Of a stretch of DNA of 17,992 bases, positions 16,170 through 17,992 are shown piece by piece. The notes under the pieces are model-generated. The model made no database searches, was not told the origin of the DNA, and saw only the letters and a program-made list of their open reading frames with translations. Numbering within the stretch: the stretch's first letter is position 1; each line of letters opens with the position of its first letter. This DNA is from Bacteroides sp. (GTDB taxonomy: Bacteria > Bacteroidota > Bacteroidia > Bacteroidales > Bacteroidaceae), in assembly GCA_019414725.1 (NCBI GenBank), contig DXLM01000066.1, positions 1 through 17,992 of the forward strand. Reading direction: 5' to 3'. Position numbers and translations under genes: made by a program.

Positions 16170-17603
16170 CTACAATAAAGGCGCTAATAAACGTACAACC
16201 GATTCCATTACTTTATTTTTCCACGAACGCTGTTCCCATATTTTACGTGATAACAACAGACAATGTTTTTGATCGTCTAAAAAGACATTTTTCAGCGTTT
16301 TTACAGTGTCCTTATCATAAAAAAAGACATTGGCTTCAAAGTTATGCTCAAAACTGCGGAAATCCATATTCGTCGATCCAACCGAAGCAAATTCGTCATC
16401 AGAAACCCACAGCTTAGAATGCAAGAAACCTTTCTTATATAAATAGACCTTCACTCCAGCCTTCATAAGCTCATCCAGATATGATAGAGAACCTTTATGC
16501 GTTATAAACGTATCGGCACGCTTAGGCAGCATAATACGTACATCTACACCTCCTAAAGCTGCTATTTGAAGAGCAGTCATAACCTCTTCCGTTGGAAGGA
16601 AATAGGGAGTTTCAACATAAAAATAATGCCGAGCACTACATACTGCTTTCATCAGCCCTTGCATAATCTCATGCCACTCTCCTACAGGATCGGACGTTAC
16701 TACTTGTGCAATGGCACTTCCATTATCTTTCATCTTAGGGAAATACTCAGCAGACGTCAACAGAGTTCGGTCAATAGCAAACCAGTCTGTCAAAAAAGCG
16801 CTTTGCAAGCCATATACCCCTTTCCCCTCCATACGTACATGTGTATCTCTCCATATGCCCCAAGAGAAGCCTTTTATATATCGCTCTGCAATATTCATTC
16901 CTCCGATAAATCCGATACGACCATCAATAATGGCTATTTTGCGATGATTTCGATAATTTACTTTACTGGTGAATCGAGGGAAACGGACCTTTAAAAAGCT
17001 TTGCACTTCGATGCCTTCACACAGCATCTGGTCATAAAACATAGAGTCTACCCGCCAACATCCCACATCATCATATAACAAACGGATTTTCACCCCTTGT
17101 CTTGCTTTATCAATTAACAGATCACGCAATAAACGTCCAATAGCATCATCCTCAAATATGTAAAACTGTAAATGAATATGATGCCGTGCCAAACTGATTT
17201 CATGCATTAAAGCCTGTAGCATGGAATAGCCATCTGTATAAATACTTACTGTATTTCCACCAAATGCCCATGCATTATTGACACGAGTGAAGAAGGACAT
17301 TAAATGACTTTTACCAGTCTGCTCCTTCAACGATTCCTGAGCCTGATATTCGGCTAAAGGACGCTTATTCAACCTAGAGTATCCCTTACGGCTAATCAGC
17401 CTTTCTTTACGCGTATTTTGCCCGAAAAAGAAATAGAAAACAAGTCCTACTATTGGAAGAAAAAAAAGGACTAAAATCCACGCCATTGTCTTAACAGGAT
17501 TACGATTATCCAAAATAACAATAAAAATCGTTGCTAATATCACAGCGAAATACAACACATTGAATATTGCCGAGAATAAATCATTGATAACAATCGTATC
17601 CAT
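16170..17603 (-). CDS. cls: Cardiolipin synthase (phospholipase D family)
   Basis: This 477-residue inner-membrane enzyme should join two phosphatidylglycerol molecules, or a related donor, into cardiolipin. Two N-terminal transmembrane helices (about 9-31 and 38-60) are followed by the phospholipase D domain pair. HKD motif 1 is H220-R-K222 with D227 (NHRKIAIIDG). HKD motif 2 is H395-S-K397 with D402 (LHSKLWVSDDEFASVGSTNMDFRS). The segment HLQFYIFEDDAIGR before motif 1 is also typical of the bacterial Cls family, and length matches. It is monocistronic, facing away from the right end and converging on rsmD. A Bacteroides promoter lies just upstream at 17621-17652. Confidence 0.92.
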   Translation of the reverse strand: MDTIVINDLFSAIFNVLYFAVILATIFIVILDNRNPVKTMAWILVLFFLPIVGLVFYFFFGQNTRKERLISRKGYSRLNKRPLAEYQAQESLKEQTGKSHLMSFFTRVNNAWAFGGNTVSIYTDGYSMLQALMHEISLARHHIHLQFYIFEDDAIGRLLRDLLIDKARQGVKIRLLYDDVGCWRVDSMFYDQMLCEGIEVQSFLKVRFPRFTSKVNYRNHRKIAIIDGRIGFIGGMNIAERYIKGFSWGIWRDTHVRMEGKGVYGLQSAFLTDWFAIDRTLLTSAEYFPKMKDNGSAIAQVVTSDPVGEWHEIMQGLMKAVCSARHYFYVETPYFLPTEEVMTALQIAALGGVDVRIMLPKRADTFITHKGSLSYLDELMKAGVKVYLYKKGFLHSKLWVSDDEFASVGSTNMDFRSFEHNFEANVFFYDKDTVKTLKNVFLDDQKHCLLLSRKIWEQRSWKNKVMESVVRLLAPLL

Positions 17604-17620
17604 AAGAATCAGGTTTAAAA

Positions 17621-17652
17621 CAAAAATACAAGAAAATCACTTGAAAAGCAAA
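17621..17652 (-). promoter_or_regulatory. Bacteroides-type promoter of the cardiolipin synthase gene
   Basis: On the minus strand TATTTTTG (complement of 17621-17628) is the -7 box. TTTG (complement of 17649-17652) is the -33 box, with a 20-bp spacer. The start codon follows about 18 bases after the -7 box. This intact promoter shows that native Bacteroidales sequence reaches at least to 17652. Confidence 0.7.
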
Positions 17653-17685
17653 TCCCCAATCTATTGTTTAATTGCTACGTTTTAA

Positions 17686-17916
17686 GACCGTCTCCAGAAC
17701 ATCATAGAAATGGTAAAAAAAGCCGCTATACCTCTTGCAGATGCTGTCCGTATGGCTTCAGAAACTCCGGCGAAGCTTATCGGCATCGACTCGTCGAAGG
17801 GCACTCTCCAGAAGGGCAAGGATGCGGACATCCTCATCATCGACAAGGACATCAGCATCAAGTGCGTCTTCTCCTGCGGCAGGATCGTGGAAGGAATGAA
17901 CACCCTGGTACATTGA
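17686..17916 (+). pseudogene. nagA: C-terminal fragment of N-acetylglucosamine-6-phosphate deacetylase
   Basis: The open frame begins abruptly at Asp (17686), directly after an in-frame TAA at 17683, and gives 76 codons to TGA. The sequence DRLQNIIEMVKKAA, then PLADAVRMASETPAKLIGI, then KGTLQKGKDADILIID, is the conserved C-terminus of NagA. NagA hydrolyses GlcNAc-6-phosphate to glucosamine-6-phosphate and acetate. The whole N-terminal barrel with the metal and catalytic residues (about 300 residues) is missing, so this piece cannot be active. The second half uses GC-ending codons (ATC, GAC, AAG, CTC) and the flanking DNA is GC-rich, unlike everything to the left. It is either part of another genome joined by assembly error or a truncated insertion. 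An internal ATG at 17710 is not a credible gene start. Confidence 0.75.
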
Positions 17917-17924
17917 AACGCTTC

Positions 17925-17959
17925 CGCCGCCGTGCTCCCCGGAGCCGGCGGCGTTTTTT
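17925..17959 (+). terminator. GC-rich Rho-independent terminator after the nagA fragment
   Basis: CGCCGCCG (17925-17932) pairs with CGGCGGCG (17946-17953), followed by six T. It lies 8 bases after the nagA stop. Its GC-only stem is quite unlike the AT-rich terminators elsewhere in the window, supporting a different genomic source for this end. Confidence 0.85.
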
Positions 17960-17992
17960 CTGCCCTCATGCAAAAAAAGAAAGCCCCGCGGC

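Noticed and set aside
17710..17916. ATG-started 68-codon gene at the right end
   Set aside because: NagA-like sequence continues upstream of this ATG to 17686, so the ATG is an internal methionine of a truncated gene, not a start.
1..17992. CRISPR array, tRNA/rRNA genes, prophage or insertion sequence
   Set aside because: No regularly spaced repeats, cloverleaf-like sequences, transposase or phage proteins were recognised on either strand.

Overview
The window looks like chromosomal DNA from a member of the Bacteroidales (Bacteroides/Phocaeicola/Parabacteroides-like). It is AT-rich with long AT intergenic stretches. Several genes are preceded by the Bacteroides sigma-ABfr type promoter (TAnnTTTG at -7, TTTG-like at -33). 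The protein set (GH92, GH38, a long class I phosphomannose isomerase, DUF3822 next to rsmD) is typical of that order. No rRNA, tRNA, CRISPR array or insertion sequence was recognised.

Positions 415-11284 form a mannose-catabolism locus without a SusC/SusD pair. Two minus-strand operons lie head to tail. The distal one encodes a phosphomannose isomerase-like protein (split by a -1 frameshift), a ROK sugar kinase, a 33-codon remnant of a lost GH92 gene, and an MFS sugar transporter. The proximal one encodes a GH92 lipoprotein alpha-mannosidase and a secreted GH38 alpha-mannosidase. A GntR/UTRA regulator is transcribed divergently from the GH92 gene. Both operons have nearly identical promoter regions: a -33/-7 pair with an 18-bp spacer, followed by the same 15-bp GTTCATAC-centred element just past the expected transcription start. 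The simplest reading is that GH92 and GH38 release mannose in the periplasm, the MFS protein imports it, the ROK kinase makes mannose-6-phosphate, the isomerase makes fructose-6-phosphate, and the GntR protein represses both operons when inducer is absent.

Positions 11285-17652 are ordinary housekeeping DNA: a beta-carbonic anhydrase (-), a RecD/Pif1-like helicase (-), then a divergent three-gene run (+) of a membrane-anchored hypothetical protein, a DUF3822 protein and the 16S rRNA methyltransferase RsmD. This run converges on a cardiolipin synthase (-) at a strong two-sided terminator.

The last ~305 bases (from about 17686) are different: GC-rich, GC-ending codons, carrying only the C-terminal 76 codons of an N-acetylglucosamine-6-phosphate deacetylase (nagA) and a GC-rich terminator. 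The abrupt join suggests a chimeric contig end, or less likely a recent insertion.

The most interesting points are: (1) the perfect A_AAA_AAG slippery heptamer at exactly the place where the isomerase changes frame; (2) the GH92 C-terminal remnant between ROK and MFS; (3) the paired promoter/operator modules that define the regulon.
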